In this document: positions 45,351-54,292 of the stretch, piece by piece
How positions within the stretch are numbered: the first letter of the stretch is position 1
How the letters are laid out: the number at the start of each line of letters is the position of its first letter
Assembly (NCBI GenBank): GCA_020632795.1
Contig: JACKEV010000009.1
Coordinates: 248,001-312,000, forward strand
Reading direction: 5' to 3'
From: Alphaproteobacteria bacterium
Lineage (GTDB): Bacteria; Myxococcota_A; UBA796; CAJQPC01
DNA: 64,000 bases
The notes under the pieces: generated by a model
Seen by the model: the letters and a program-made list of their open reading frames with translations, nothing else
Told to the model about the DNA's origin: nothing
The model's database searches: none
Position numbers and translations under genes: made by a program

Positions 45351-48056
45351 ATGAGCTGGACGAAAGACCTCTATCGAGACCTGTGCGGGCTCTCCGTCGG
45401 TGAGTTTGACGAAGTCCTGGACGCGCTGGGCGAGCAGCGTCGCTTCATCACCGAGGGCGCGCCCCGCGCGACGCGGGCGCTGGAGGTCGTCCGACGTGTG
45501 GAGAAGGACCAGAGGGTGCGGGCCGAGGTGGAGGCGGTGCTGAAGACCCAGGGCACCCTCGGCGGCTGGCAGGTCACCCAGGCCTGGCTCGACGCGGTCT
45601 ATCGACGGTGCAGCACCATCCCCATCGTCGGCTCCAGAGCGAAGAAGCGCTTCCGCCTGCCCATCGAGGAGATCTACGTCCCCCTCGCCCTGGCCCCTGG
45701 CGGGCCGGGCTCCCGAGATATCGATGAACACGAGAACATGGAAGATCGACGCTCTGGAGTGGGGCGGCCCATCGACGAGATCTTCGCCCTGCTGGAGCGT
45801 CGCGTCACTGCCGGCGCGCAGCTTCGCGGGGTGGCGGTGGTCGGGGACCCGGGCTCCGGCAAGACCACCCTGCTCAAGCACATCTTCTGCCGCGTTCGGC
45901 GCGGGGAGCGCATGGGCCTGCCCCGCGACCTCACGCCGGTGTTCCTGCGCTTCACCCACGTCGCCCCCATCGCCCTCAACCCCACCCCGGGCCTGCTGCT
46001 GCCCAGGATGATTGCGCAGGCCGCCCGGCGCCACCCCGGCGCCCACCGCGCAGTGCGGCCCCAGGCGGGCCCCTTCCTGTTCCTGCTCGACGGTCTGGAC
46101 GAGGTCAGCGACGAGGCCGCCCGCCTCAAGGTCGCGGTCTGGCTGGAGGAGGAGATGGAGGACTGGCCGGGGAGCTGGTTCGTGGTGAGCTGCCGTCGGG
46201 CGGCCTGGCGGCGGGCCGGGCAGGAGCTGTACGCCTCCCTGATGGGCCTGCACGTCCTCAACTTCGGCAAGGAGGATCGCGCGCGGTACGTGCGCGACTG
46301 GTTCCGTTTGGTGGAGCGGGACTACGCCGACCTGGGCTTGACCGACCAGGAGCGCGCCGAGCGCGCCGAGCTGGGGGCCACCGCGCTGCTCAAGACCCTG
46401 GAGACCGCCCAGGGCACCACGGGCAAGAAGCTGCGGGATATGGCCTCCAACCCGCTCTTGCTCTCCAACATCTGCCTGGTCCAGTTCGGCCGGGGGCGGC
46501 TGCCCCAGGCGCGGGTGCGGCTGTACGAGGAGTGCCTGGACCTGCTGCTCCAGGGCTGGGCGCGGCACCAGCAGCTTGACCGGGGCCTGCCCGCCGAGGA
46601 CGGGCGGCTCGCTCTGGCGCCGGTCGCCTGGGCGATGCAGGAGGCCAGCGATGGCCAGTCCCCGACCCAGCTCCCCCGGCGGCGGGTCCTGGCGCTGCTC
46701 GACGAACGCCTGCGCCAGCTCCCGGCCTTGCAGATGGCGGCCTCGGAGTTCCTGCGGCGGGCCAACGAAGACTGCGGGGTGCTGGTGGAGAGCGACCTCG
46801 GGCAGCACCGCTTCCCCCACTTGACCTTCCAGGAGTACCTCTCGGCGCTGGACGCCGTGGATCGGGACGCGGTGGCCGAGCTGGCCGAGCGGGCCCACGA
46901 GTCCCGTTGGCACGAGCCGATCCTGCTCTCCATGGGGCTGCCGGGCGTGTTTCGCCCCTTCATGCAGGCCGCGCTGGACCGGCCGGACGTGCCGGACTTG
47001 AAGGAGCTGCTGCGGGCTTGCCTGGACGAGAGCCGGAGGATGGATCCCGCCCCCTTCGTCCGGCTGCTGCGCCAGGCCGCCACGGATGCGGGGCGGGTGT
47101 CGGCGGCGACGGTGGTGCTGGAGCTGCTGCGGACCCGGGAGATGGCGGGGGTGACCGAGGCGGCGCGAGCGCTGGTGGACCACCCGGACGCAGCGCTCCG
47201 GGCGCAGGCGCGGAGCCTCTGCGGCTTGCCGACCGCGCCGCGCGCCGACCGCCCGCCCGCCGACCCCGCGCCGGGTACGCTCTGGCGCGCGTCGGGGCTG
47301 GGTATCGAGTTCGTGTGGGTGCCGCCGGGGCGCTTCCTGATGGGCGCGACGACGCAGGAGGGCGCCGAGGGCTACGATCCAGGAGCCTACAGCTACGAGG
47401 AGCCCCCCCATCGGGTGCGCATCACGAAGGGCTTCTGGCTGGGCCGCTTCCCGGTGACCGTCGCGCAGTACCGCGCCTTCGTCGCGGCGAGCGACGACGT
47501 CGAGGAGCCCCCCAGCTTCCGGGACTCGGACTTCAACCAGGACGAGCAGCCGGTGACCTGGATGAGCTGGCACGACGCCCGCCGCTTCTGCGCCTGGCTG
47601 GGCGACCAGCTCCAAGCCGAGGTCGAGCTGCCCACCGAGGCGGAGTGGGAGTGGGCGGCGCGGGGGAAGGATGGCCGGCGCTACCCCTGGGGCAACGCGG
47701 ATCCCGATCCCCAGCGGGCCAACTTCACATTGTCCTTTGGCTCGGCCCGGTTGGAGCCCGTCGGCGGTCGCCCGCTCGGGCGCGGTCCGTTCAACGCGGA
47801 GGAGCAGGCCGGCGGGGTCTGGGAGTGGTGTCGTGACGTCTATGTCAAGTACCCGACGGACGGCGCGGAGATTGTCGACATTTGTCGACACAATGACGCC
47901 TCCGAGGCGCCTCGCGTGCTTCGGGGCGGGTCCTGGGCCTACAGCAATCCCGGGATCCTGCGCTGCGCGAACCGGGACTGGGGCGAGCCCGAGGTCCGGC
48001 GCCGGCTCTTCGGCTTCCGCCTGTGTGTCCGTTTCCCCCCCCAGCACGCGCTTTAA
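45351..48056 (+). CDS. NACHT NTPase with C-terminal FGE-sulfatase (C-type-lectin-fold) domain
   Basis: A 901-residue STAND-type protein. Residues 1-95 are a helical N-terminal domain (MSWTKDLYRDLCGLSVGEFDEVL) reminiscent of effector-associated domains. A NACHT NTPase follows: Walker A VVGDPGSGKTTLL (about 160-172), Walker B FLFLLDGLDEVSD (about 242-254), sensor-like FVVSCRRAAW and the FPHLTFQEYLSALD winged-helix motif at about 492. Helical repeats lead to an FGE-sulfatase domain (about 650-899): FVWVPPGRFLMGA, ITKGFWLGRFPVTVAQYRAF, LPTEAEWEWAARG, RRYPWGN and VLRGGSWAYSNPG. The last 30 residues occupy the position diversified in DGR target proteins. Family role: anti-phage or signalling switch; here inferred. 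A diverged boundary repeat lies in codons of the inter-domain linker (45711-45745). Confidence 0.85.
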   Translation: MSWTKDLYRDLCGLSVGEFDEVLDALGEQRRFITEGAPRATRALEVVRRVEKDQRVRAEVEAVLKTQGTLGGWQVTQAWLDAVYRRCSTIPIVGSRAKKRFRLPIEEIYVPLALAPGGPGSRDIDEHENMEDRRSGVGRPIDEIFALLERRVTAGAQLRGVAVVGDPGSGKTTLLKHIFCRVRRGERMGLPRDLTPVFLRFTHVAPIALNPTPGLLLPRMIAQAARRHPGAHRAVRPQAGPFLFLLDGLDEVSDEAARLKVAVWLEEEMEDWPGSWFVVSCRRAAWRRAGQELYASLMGLHVLNFGKEDRARYVRDWFRLVERDYADLGLTDQERAERAELGATALLKTLETAQGTTGKKLRDMASNPLLLSNICLVQFGRGRLPQARVRLYEECLDLLLQGWARHQQLDRGLPAEDGRLALAPVAWAMQEASDGQSPTQLPRRRVLALLDERLRQLPALQMAASEFLRRANEDCGVLVESDLGQHRFPHLTFQEYLSALDAVDRDAVAELAERAHESRWHEPILLSMGLPGVFRPFMQAALDRPDVPDLKELLRACLDESRRMDPAPFVRLLRQAATDAGRVSAATVVLELLRTREMAGVTEAARALVDHPDAALRAQARSLCGLPTAPRADRPPADPAPGTLWRASGLGIEFVWVPPGRFLMGATTQEGAEGYDPGAYSYEEPPHRVRITKGFWLGRFPVTVAQYRAFVAASDDVEEPPSFRDSDFNQDEQPVTWMSWHDARRFCAWLGDQLQAEVELPTEAEWEWAARGKDGRRYPWGNADPDPQRANFTLSFGSARLEPVGGRPLGRGPFNAEEQAGGVWEWCRDVYVKYPTDGAEIVDICRHNDASEAPRVLRGGSWAYSNPGILRCANRDWGEPEVRRRLFGFRLCVRFPPQHAL
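45711..45745 (-). repeat. Diverged boundary repeat copy D, inverted, inside the NACHT gene
   Basis: The reverse complement contains CTCGTGTTCATCGATATC, matching the core of copies A-C at about 24 of 34 positions. It encodes the linker SRDIDEHENMED between the N-terminal and NACHT domains. Confidence 0.35.
47872..47890. repeat. Tandem TTGTCGACA pair inside the NACHT gene
   Basis: TTGTCGACA occurs at 47872-47880 and again at 47882-47890 with one base between. The core TGTCGACA is palindromic. The same core is the centre of the larger palindrome at 48103-48128. Confidence 0.6.
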
Positions 48057-48074
48057 ACCTCGATAAATTGAAAA

Positions 48075-48093
48075 ATCGGCGCGAAGCGCCGAT
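48075..48093 (-). terminator. Hairpin with minus-strand T-tract after the NACHT gene
   Basis: ATCGGCGC-GAA-GCGCCGAT (8-bp stem, 3-base loop). On the minus strand the stem is followed by TTTTTCAATTT, the form of an intrinsic terminator; on the plus strand the downstream side lacks a T-run. No minus-strand gene reads into it, so it may act mainly as an RNA 3' structure for the NACHT transcript. Confidence 0.4.
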
Positions 48094-48102
48094 CGCGATA
48101 TT

Positions 48103-48128
48103 GTGTCACTTTGTCGACAAGGTGACAC
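48103..48128. promoter_or_regulatory. 26-bp operator-like palindrome
   Basis: GTGTCAC (48103-48109) and GTGACAC (48122-48128) flank TTGTCGACAA; 24 of 26 positions are symmetric. A likely transcription factor site between the NACHT and sulfotransferase genes. Confidence 0.5.
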
Positions 48129-48257
48129 CGGACGTCCGACAAGTCGGTCACCAAGATGACAAGCCCGGCCTGAGCGTCTTCATGGCTGACAGGAACGCTC
48201 TGATGCCGATGAACAGGCGAAGATCACAGCCACATCGTCCGTGAGCCCGCTGCCACC

Positions 48258-48305
48258 GGTGTCACTGCGTTGACACCTCCGAGCGCCGCAGCGTGACACT
48301 TGTCA
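48258..48305. promoter_or_regulatory. Two further TGTCA/TGACA palindromes before the sulfotransferase
   Basis: GGTGTCA-N6-TGACACC (48258-48264, 48271-48277) and TGACA-CT-TGTCA (48294-48298, 48301-48305). They share half-sites with the palindrome at 48103-48128, suggesting one regulator binds several sites in this 332-bp gap (48057-48388). Confidence 0.45.
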
Positions 48306-48388
48306 ACACCCCGACACGCCGCCCCAACCGCCTGCACGTCCAGACGGTTACGACCCTGAAGCCTTCTCCAGACCCCCAAGGCCCACCC

Positions 48389-49615
48389 GTGCCTGGCCTC
48401 CTCAACCCCACCACCCTCCGCGCCCTCAACGGCCTCGGTCGCCTGCTGGGCGCAGTGGGCGTCGACCCCACGCCCCTCGACCCCGAGCCCCTCAAGCAGG
48501 CCGCCCGCAAGCAGACCGGGCTGGAGGACTTCGGCCCCGATGACTTCGAGGAGGGCCTCGCCGTCGTCTGTGCGTCCTTTCAGGCCGACGCGCAGCTCAC
48601 CCCCTTCGGCCGGGCCATCGCCTTCGACCTGACCGCCCGCGCCCTGGCCACCCGGCTCCAGCGGATCCGGCTGGAGGCCGAGCAGCCCGAGGTCTTCGCC
48701 ACCCCCCTGAACCGGCCGCTCATCGTGATGGGCCTGCCCCGCTCCGGCACCACCTGGCTGCACCGCCTGCTGGCCCTGGACCCCGCCGCGCGGGCCCTGG
48801 CCACCTGGGAGACCGCCCGGCCCTTCCCCGGCCCGGGGCCCGACCGCCGTCTGGAGCAGACCCGCACCGGCCTGCGCCGCCTGCGCGCCATCGCGCCCGA
48901 GCTGGACGTCAAGCACGCCCTGGTCGCCGAGGCCCCCGAGGAGTGCGTGGCCCTGTTCGGCAGCGCGCTGTGGACCCCCACGTTCTGGCGCTTCGCGGCC
49001 GTGCATCGCTACCAGGCCTGGCTGCTCCAGCAGGACCCCCGGCCCGGCTACGCCGTCTACCGCCAGCTCCTCCAGCACTTCCAGGCCTGGCAGCCCGAGG
49101 CCCGGCTCACCCTCAAGCTGCCCAACCACACCGGCTTCCTGGACACGATCCTGGCGCTGCTGCCCGAGGCCTGCGTGGTGCAGACCCACCGGGACCCGGC
49201 CCCGGTGGTGGCCTCCTACAACAGCCTGATGTGCTCCATGCACGGCGTGAGCAGCGACGCGCTGGACCCCCACCGCGCCGGAGCCGCCGGGCTGGAGCTG
49301 TGGGCCTGGCACATCGAGCGGAACCTCGCGGCCCGCGCCCAGGCTGCCCCGGAGCGGGTCTTCGACGTCTCGTACCGCGCCCTGGTCGCGGACCCCATCG
49401 CCGTGATCCGGTCCATCTACGAACATTTTGGATTGCCGATGAGCCATGCCTTCGAGGAGGCGCTCCAGGCGGCGATCGACGCTCGGGAAAAGAACACCCA
49501 CGCCCGGCACGTCTACGCCCTGGCCGACTATGGCCTGCACGAGGACGGGGTGCGGGAGCGCTTCACGGCCTACCTGGACATCGCCTGGGCGCGGGGGTGG
49601 ATCGGAGACCGGTAG
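48389..49615 (+). CDS. Sulfotransferase family protein (PAPS-dependent type)
   Basis: Called from the GTG at 48389 (408 residues), which brings the family-type N-terminus LNPTTLRALNGLGRLLGAVG close to the start. An earlier GTG at 48293 is in frame but lies within an operator-like palindrome and lacks a ribosome binding site. The 5'-phosphosulfate loop is MGLPRSGTTWLHRLLALDP (about residues 113-131). HRDPAPVVASYNSL (about 267-280) is the 3'-phosphate-binding segment. ETGLEDFGxDDFEEGL-like residues near 45-60 match the Sulfotransf_3 group. It transfers a sulfuryl group from PAPS to a hydroxyl or amine; the acceptor is unknown. It lies between the NACHT gene and DUF2330 paralog 2. Confidence 0.85.
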   Translation: MPGLLNPTTLRALNGLGRLLGAVGVDPTPLDPEPLKQAARKQTGLEDFGPDDFEEGLAVVCASFQADAQLTPFGRAIAFDLTARALATRLQRIRLEAEQPEVFATPLNRPLIVMGLPRSGTTWLHRLLALDPAARALATWETARPFPGPGPDRRLEQTRTGLRRLRAIAPELDVKHALVAEAPEECVALFGSALWTPTFWRFAAVHRYQAWLLQQDPRPGYAVYRQLLQHFQAWQPEARLTLKLPNHTGFLDTILALLPEACVVQTHRDPAPVVASYNSLMCSMHGVSSDALDPHRAGAAGLELWAWHIERNLAARAQAAPERVFDVSYRALVADPIAVIRSIYEHFGLPMSHAFEEALQAAIDAREKNTHARHVYALADYGLHEDGVRERFTAYLDIAWARGWIGDR

Positions 49616-49620
49616 CGCGC

Positions 49621-49646
49621 GGTATCCTCGGCCTCTTCCTGGAGGT
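49621..49646 (+). promoter_or_regulatory. Promoter and RBS of DUF2330 gene 2
   Basis: GGTATCCTCG (49621-49630), GGAGGT (49641-49646), ATG at 49651; starts five bases after the sulfotransferase stop. Confidence 0.55.
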
Positions 49647-49650
49647 TCTG

Positions 49651-51204
49651 ATGATGCTCCCCCTGCTGCTGGCGCTCTCCAGCCCGGCGCACGCGTTCTG
49701 CGGCTTCTACGTGAGCGGCGCGGACACGTCCCTGTACAACAACGCGACGATGACAGTGCTGATGCGCGACGGCACCCGCACGGTGCTGTCGATGCAGAAC
49801 AGCTACCAGGGTCCGCCCGAGGACTTCGCGATGGTGGTCCCCGTCCCGGTGGTGCTGCAGAAGGAGAACGTGAAGACGCTGCCGCGGGAGATCTTCTCGC
49901 GGGTGGACAGCCTCTCGGCGCCCCGGCTGGTCGAGTACTGGGAGGGCGACCCCTGCGCGGTGCCCGAGTACGATCTGGAGGACGCGGTGAAGAGCGTCTC
50001 GATCCTCCGCATGGTCGGGACCACCGGCGCGAGCGTGGACGACGATCTCGGCGTCACCATCGAGGCGCAGTTCGAGGTGGCGGAGTACGACGTGGTCATC
50101 CTGAGCGCGAAGGACTCGGGCGGCCTGGACACCTGGCTGCGACGCGAGGGCTACAACATCCCGGCGGGCGCGGAGCCGGTGCTGCGCCCCTATGTGGAGG
50201 CGGGGACGAAGTTCTTCGTGGCCAAGGTGGACGTGGAGAAGGTCACCTTCCAGGACGGCGCGGCGGTCTTGAGCCCCCTGCGGGTCCACTACGACAGCAA
50301 GGAGTTCTCCCTGCCGGTGCGCCTGGGCCTCTTGAACAGCGAGGGGGAGCAGGACCTGCTGGTCCACATCCTGGCCCAGGGCCAGCGCTACGAGGTGGCG
50401 AACTACGAGAACGCCTTCATCCCCACGAACATCCGGGTGACGAACGGGGTCCGGGACGACTTCGGGGACTTCTACGACGCGCTGTTCCGCAAGACGGTGG
50501 TGGGCAAGCCCAAGACGGTGGTGACCGAGTACAGCTGGGACGCGTCGAGCTGCGACCCCTGCCCGACGCCGGCCTTGACCTCGAGCGAGCTGGCCACCCT
50601 GGGCGGCGACGTTCTGGGGAACGACGTCTGGGGCTGGGTGCTGACGCGCCTGCACTACCGCTATACCTCCGACGCCCTGGGCGAAGACCTCGTCTTCCAG
50701 GCGGCCCCGCCGATGGTGGGCGGTCGGGGCATGCCCGACCCCAGCGGGGAGCTTCTGGAGCAGCAGCCCCAGTCCTCCAGCATGAACAACTTCCAGGGGC
50801 GCTATGTGATCCTGCACCCCTGGGAGGGGGAGATCGCCTGCGAGAACCCGCAGCGGGGCATGTGGGGCGGTCCTCCGGGGCAGCCCTGGCCCGACCCGAT
50901 GGCCGCCGGGGCGCGGCTGGGTGCGGCGGCGAAGGCGTCCGACGGCAAGGCGAACCTGCCCACCCTGGTGGACCAGGACATCCCCTGGATCGGCGTCGTC
51001 AAGGGGGCCGAGGCTGCTGAAGCGCCCACGCCATCGGCATCTCCGTCGACCTTGACGCCAGCGGACCCGCCCGCCGAGCCGGGCGCCGTCGACGAGGACG
51101 TCGAGCTGGAGGACAGCCAGTGCGGGGCCGTGCCCGGCGCGGGCGGGCTCGCGGGTGTACTGCTCGCGCTGGTGGCGCTCGCCCGCCGCCGCCGGGAACG
51201 CTGA
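49651..51204 (+). CDS. DUF2330 family exported protein, paralog 2 of 5
   Basis: A 517-residue precursor with the same signal peptide and conserved frame as paralog 1. The ATG at 49651 behind GGAGGT is used; the frame is open far upstream but those codons read the sulfotransferase gene out of frame. The paralog-specific segment is residues 103-132 (nt 49957-50046), starting AVPEYDLEDAVKSVS, unrelated to the equivalent segment in the other copies. Other small differences include WEGDPC for WETDPC and LTSSELATLGGDVLGN. The Pro-rich linker before the tail is longer (PADPPAEPGAVDEDVELE). The tail is SQCGAVPGAGG, helix, RRRRER. Confidence 0.9.
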   Translation: MMLPLLLALSSPAHAFCGFYVSGADTSLYNNATMTVLMRDGTRTVLSMQNSYQGPPEDFAMVVPVPVVLQKENVKTLPREIFSRVDSLSAPRLVEYWEGDPCAVPEYDLEDAVKSVSILRMVGTTGASVDDDLGVTIEAQFEVAEYDVVILSAKDSGGLDTWLRREGYNIPAGAEPVLRPYVEAGTKFFVAKVDVEKVTFQDGAAVLSPLRVHYDSKEFSLPVRLGLLNSEGEQDLLVHILAQGQRYEVANYENAFIPTNIRVTNGVRDDFGDFYDALFRKTVVGKPKTVVTEYSWDASSCDPCPTPALTSSELATLGGDVLGNDVWGWVLTRLHYRYTSDALGEDLVFQAAPPMVGGRGMPDPSGELLEQQPQSSSMNNFQGRYVILHPWEGEIACENPQRGMWGGPPGQPWPDPMAAGARLGAAAKASDGKANLPTLVDQDIPWIGVVKGAEAAEAPTPSASPSTLTPADPPAEPGAVDEDVELEDSQCGAVPGAGGLAGVLLALVALARRRRER

Positions 51205-51214
51205 CGCGCGCTGC

Positions 51215-51240
51215 GGTATCCTCGCCCTCCTCCTGGAGGT
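51215..51240 (+). promoter_or_regulatory. Promoter and RBS of DUF2330 gene 3
   Basis: GGTATCCTCG (51215-51224), GGAGGT (51235-51240), ATG at 51245. Confidence 0.55.
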
Positions 51241-51244
51241 TCCG

Positions 51245-52759
51245 ATGATGCTCCCCCTGCTGCTCGCCCTCACCGACCCGGCGCAGGCGTTCTGCGGCTT
51301 CTACGTGAGCGGCGCCGACGCGTCCCTGTACAACAACGCCACGATGACCGTGCTGATGCGGGACGGCACGCGCACGGTCTTGTCGATGCAGAACAGCTAC
51401 CAGGGTCCGCCCGAGGACTTCGCGATGGTGGTGCCGGTGCCTGTGGTGCTGCAGAAGGAGAACGTGAAGACGCTGCCGCCCGAGATCTTCTCGCGGGTGG
51501 ACAGCCTCTCGGCGCCCCGGCTGGTCGAGTACTGGGAGACCGACCCCTGCATGGTGCGCCGCTACGACCTGGAGGACGCGAAGCGAGGCGCGGGAATGCC
51601 GCCCGGCGCCATGCCCAAGGCCACCTCCGTGGCTGACTTCGGGGTGACCATCGAGGCGCAGTTCGAGGTGGCGGAGTACGACGTGGTCATCCTGAGCGCG
51701 AAGGACTCCGGCGGCCTGGACGCCTGGCTGCGCAAGGAGGGCTACAACATCCCCGAGGGCGCGGAGCCGGTCTTGAGGCCCTACGTCGAGGCGGGGACGA
51801 AGTTCTTCGTGGCGAAGGTGGACGTGGAGAAGGTCACCTTCCAGGACGGCGCGGCGGTCCTGAGCCCCCTGCGGGTCCACTACGACAGCAAGGAGTTCTC
51901 GCTGCCGGTGCGGCTGGGGCTGTTGAACAGCGAAGGGGAGCAGGATCTGCTGGTCCACATCCTGGCGAAGGGTCAGCGCTACGAGGTGGCGAACTACGAG
52001 AACGCCTTCATCCCCACGAACATCCGGGTCACCAACGGGGTTCGGGACGACTTCGGGGACTTCTACGACGCCTTGTTTCGCAAGACCGTGGTGGACAAGC
52101 CCAAGACGGTGGTGACCGAGTATTCGTGGGACGCCTCCTCCTGCGACCCCTGCCCGACCCCTGCGCTGAACCCCGGCGAATTGGCCACCCTGGGCACCGA
52201 CGTGATGGGGAACCAGCCCTACGGCTGGGTGCTGACGCGGCTGCACTACCGCTACACCTCCGACGCGCTGGGGGAGGACCTCGTGTTCCAGGCCGCTCCC
52301 CCGATGGTGGGCGGCCGGGGCATGCCCGACGCCAGCGGGGAGCTTCTGGAGCAGCAGCCCCAGTCTTCCAGCATGAACAACTTCCAGGGCCGGTACGTGA
52401 TCCTGCACCCCTGGGAGGGGGAGATCGCCTGCAAGAACCCCGAGCGGGGCATGTGGGGCGGCCCCCCGGATCAGCCCATGCCTGGCCCGATGGCGGCCGG
52501 CGCGCGGCTGGGGGCGGCGGCGAAGGCTTCGGACGGAAAGGCGGACCTGCCCACCCTGGTGGACCAGGACATCCCCTGGATCGGCGTCGTCAAGGCTGCT
52601 GAAGCGCCGAAGCCATCGGCAACACCGTCAACACTCACGCCAGCCGATGATCCCGACGACGTCGAGCTGGAGGACAGCCAGTGCGGGTCCGTGCCCGGGG
52701 CCGGTGGGCTCGCGGGGCTGCTGCTCGCCCTGGTGGCGCTCGCCCGGAGGTTCCGATGA
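51245..52759 (+). CDS. DUF2330 family exported protein, paralog 3 of 5
   Basis: A 504-residue precursor with signal peptide (MMLPLLLALTDPAQAF). The conserved frame is nearly identical to the other copies. The unique segment is residues 103-131 (nt 51551-51637), beginning MVRRYDLEDAKRGAG; only the YDLEDA hexamer is shared with paralog 2. The tail is SQCGSVPGAGG, helix, ARRFR. Its stop overlaps the start of paralog 4 in an ATGA arrangement, the only pair in the array that lacks its own promoter element between genes. Confidence 0.9.
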   Translation: MMLPLLLALTDPAQAFCGFYVSGADASLYNNATMTVLMRDGTRTVLSMQNSYQGPPEDFAMVVPVPVVLQKENVKTLPPEIFSRVDSLSAPRLVEYWETDPCMVRRYDLEDAKRGAGMPPGAMPKATSVADFGVTIEAQFEVAEYDVVILSAKDSGGLDAWLRKEGYNIPEGAEPVLRPYVEAGTKFFVAKVDVEKVTFQDGAAVLSPLRVHYDSKEFSLPVRLGLLNSEGEQDLLVHILAKGQRYEVANYENAFIPTNIRVTNGVRDDFGDFYDALFRKTVVDKPKTVVTEYSWDASSCDPCPTPALNPGELATLGTDVMGNQPYGWVLTRLHYRYTSDALGEDLVFQAAPPMVGGRGMPDASGELLEQQPQSSSMNNFQGRYVILHPWEGEIACKNPERGMWGGPPDQPMPGPMAAGARLGAAAKASDGKADLPTLVDQDIPWIGVVKAAEAPKPSATPSTLTPADDPDDVELEDSQCGSVPGAGGLAGLLLALVALARRFR

Positions 52760-54282
52760 TGCTCCCCCTGCTTCTGGCGCTGGCTGGTCCGGCGCACGCG
52801 TTCTGCGGCTTCTACGTGAGCGGCGCCGACGCGTCCCTGTACAACAACGCCACGATGACCGTGCTGATGCGGGACGGTACGCGCACGGTCTTGTCGATGC
52901 AGAACAGCTACCAGGGTCCGCCCGAGGACTTCGCGATGGTAGTTCCCGTCCCGGTGGTGCTGCAGAAGGAGAACGTGAAGACGCTGCCGCCCGAGATCTT
53001 CTCGCGGGTGGACAGCCTCGCGGCGCCCCGGCTGGTCGAGTACTGGGAGACCGACCCCTGCCAGGTCATGGTGTACAAGGAGGAGTCCCGGCGGGGCAAC
53101 GGCCTGCCCGGCCTGGCGGTCCCGACCAAGATGAAGGCCCCCGAGGATCTGGGCGTCACCATCGAGGCGCAGTTCGAGGTGGCGGAGTACGACGTGGTCA
53201 TCCTGAGCGCGAAGGACTCCGGCGGCCTGGACACCTGGCTGAGGCAGGAGGGCTACAACATCCCCAAGGGCGCGGAGCCGGTGCTGCGCCCCTACGTGGA
53301 GGCGGGCACCAAGTTCTTCGTGGCCAAGGTGGACGTGGAGAAGGTCACCTTCCAGGACGGCGCGGCGGTCTTGAGCCCCCTGCGGGTCCACTACGACAGC
53401 AAGGAGTTCTCCCTGCCGGTGCGCCTGGGCCTCTTGAACAGCGAAGGGGAGCAGGATCTGCTGGTCCACATCCTGGCGAAGGGCCAGCGCTACGAGACGG
53501 CCAACTACGAGAACGCCTTCATCCCCACCAACATCCGGGTGACCAACGGCGTCCGGGACGACTTCGGGGACTTCTACGACGCCCTGTTCCGCAGGACGGT
53601 GGTGGACAAGCCCAAGACGGTGGTGACCGAGTACGCCTGGGACGCCTCCTCCTGCGACCCCTGCCCGACGCCGGCCCTGAACCCTGGCGAATTGGCCACC
53701 CTGGGCACCGACGTGATGGGGAACCAGTCCTACGGCTGGGTGCTGACGCGGCTGCACTACCGCTACACCTCCGACGCGCTGGGGGAGGACCTCGTCTTCC
53801 AGGCCGCACCGCCGATGGTGGGCGGTCGGGGCACGCCCGACGCCAACGGGGAGCTTCGGGAGCAGCAGCCCCAGTCCTCCAGCGTGAACAACTTCCAGGG
53901 TCGGTACGTGATCCTGCACCCCTGGGAGGGGGAGCTCACCTGCGAGAACCCCCAGCGGGGCATGTGGGGCGGCCCCCCGAATCAGCCCATGCCCGGCCCG
54001 ATGGCGGCCGGTGCGCGGCTGGGGGCGGCGGCGAAGGCCTCCGACGGCAAGGCGAACCTGCCCGCCCTGGTGGACCAGGACATCCCCTGGATCGGCGTCG
54101 TCAAGGCTGCTGAAGCGCCGAAGCCATCGGCAACTCCGTCGACGCTCACGCCAGCGGACCCCCCCGCGGACGACATCGAGCTGGAGGACAGCCAGTGCGG
54201 GGCCGTGCCCGGCGGTGGTGGGCTCGCGGGCCTGCTGCTGGCTCTGGCAGCGCTCACCCGTCGTCGTCGCTCGGACCTCTGA
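52756..54282 (+). CDS. DUF2330 family exported protein, paralog 4 of 5
   Basis: A 508-residue precursor starting at ATG 52756, overlapping the stop of paralog 3 by four bases; GGAGGT of the usual leader is retained inside the end of paralog 3. Signal MMLPLLLALAGPAHAF. The unique segment is residues 103-131 (nt 53062-53148), starting QVMVYKEESRRGNG. Single substitutions elsewhere (ETANYENAF for EVANYENAF, FRRTVV for FRKTVV, SSVNNFQG) are shared in part with paralog 5, which suggests these two are the most recent duplicates. The tail ends TRRRRSDL. Confidence 0.9.
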   Translation: MMLPLLLALAGPAHAFCGFYVSGADASLYNNATMTVLMRDGTRTVLSMQNSYQGPPEDFAMVVPVPVVLQKENVKTLPPEIFSRVDSLAAPRLVEYWETDPCQVMVYKEESRRGNGLPGLAVPTKMKAPEDLGVTIEAQFEVAEYDVVILSAKDSGGLDTWLRQEGYNIPKGAEPVLRPYVEAGTKFFVAKVDVEKVTFQDGAAVLSPLRVHYDSKEFSLPVRLGLLNSEGEQDLLVHILAKGQRYETANYENAFIPTNIRVTNGVRDDFGDFYDALFRRTVVDKPKTVVTEYAWDASSCDPCPTPALNPGELATLGTDVMGNQSYGWVLTRLHYRYTSDALGEDLVFQAAPPMVGGRGTPDANGELREQQPQSSSVNNFQGRYVILHPWEGELTCENPQRGMWGGPPNQPMPGPMAAGARLGAAAKASDGKANLPALVDQDIPWIGVVKAAEAPKPSATPSTLTPADPPADDIELEDSQCGAVPGGGGLAGLLLALAALTRRRRSDL

Positions 54283-54292
54283 CGCGCGCTGC

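Noticed and set aside
44976..48128. 1050-codon minus-strand open frame opposite the NACHT gene
   Set aside because: Antisense shadow; the plus strand carries intact Walker and FGE motifs.
48190..48224. A fifth boundary repeat copy (reverse strand, CTGTTCATCGGCATCAG)
   Set aside because: It needs gaps to align and matches the core only partly; could be chance.
47920..48300. DGR template repeat or reverse transcriptase next to the NACHT-FGE gene
   Set aside because: No RT-like ORF and no second copy of the 3' end of the gene were found in the window.
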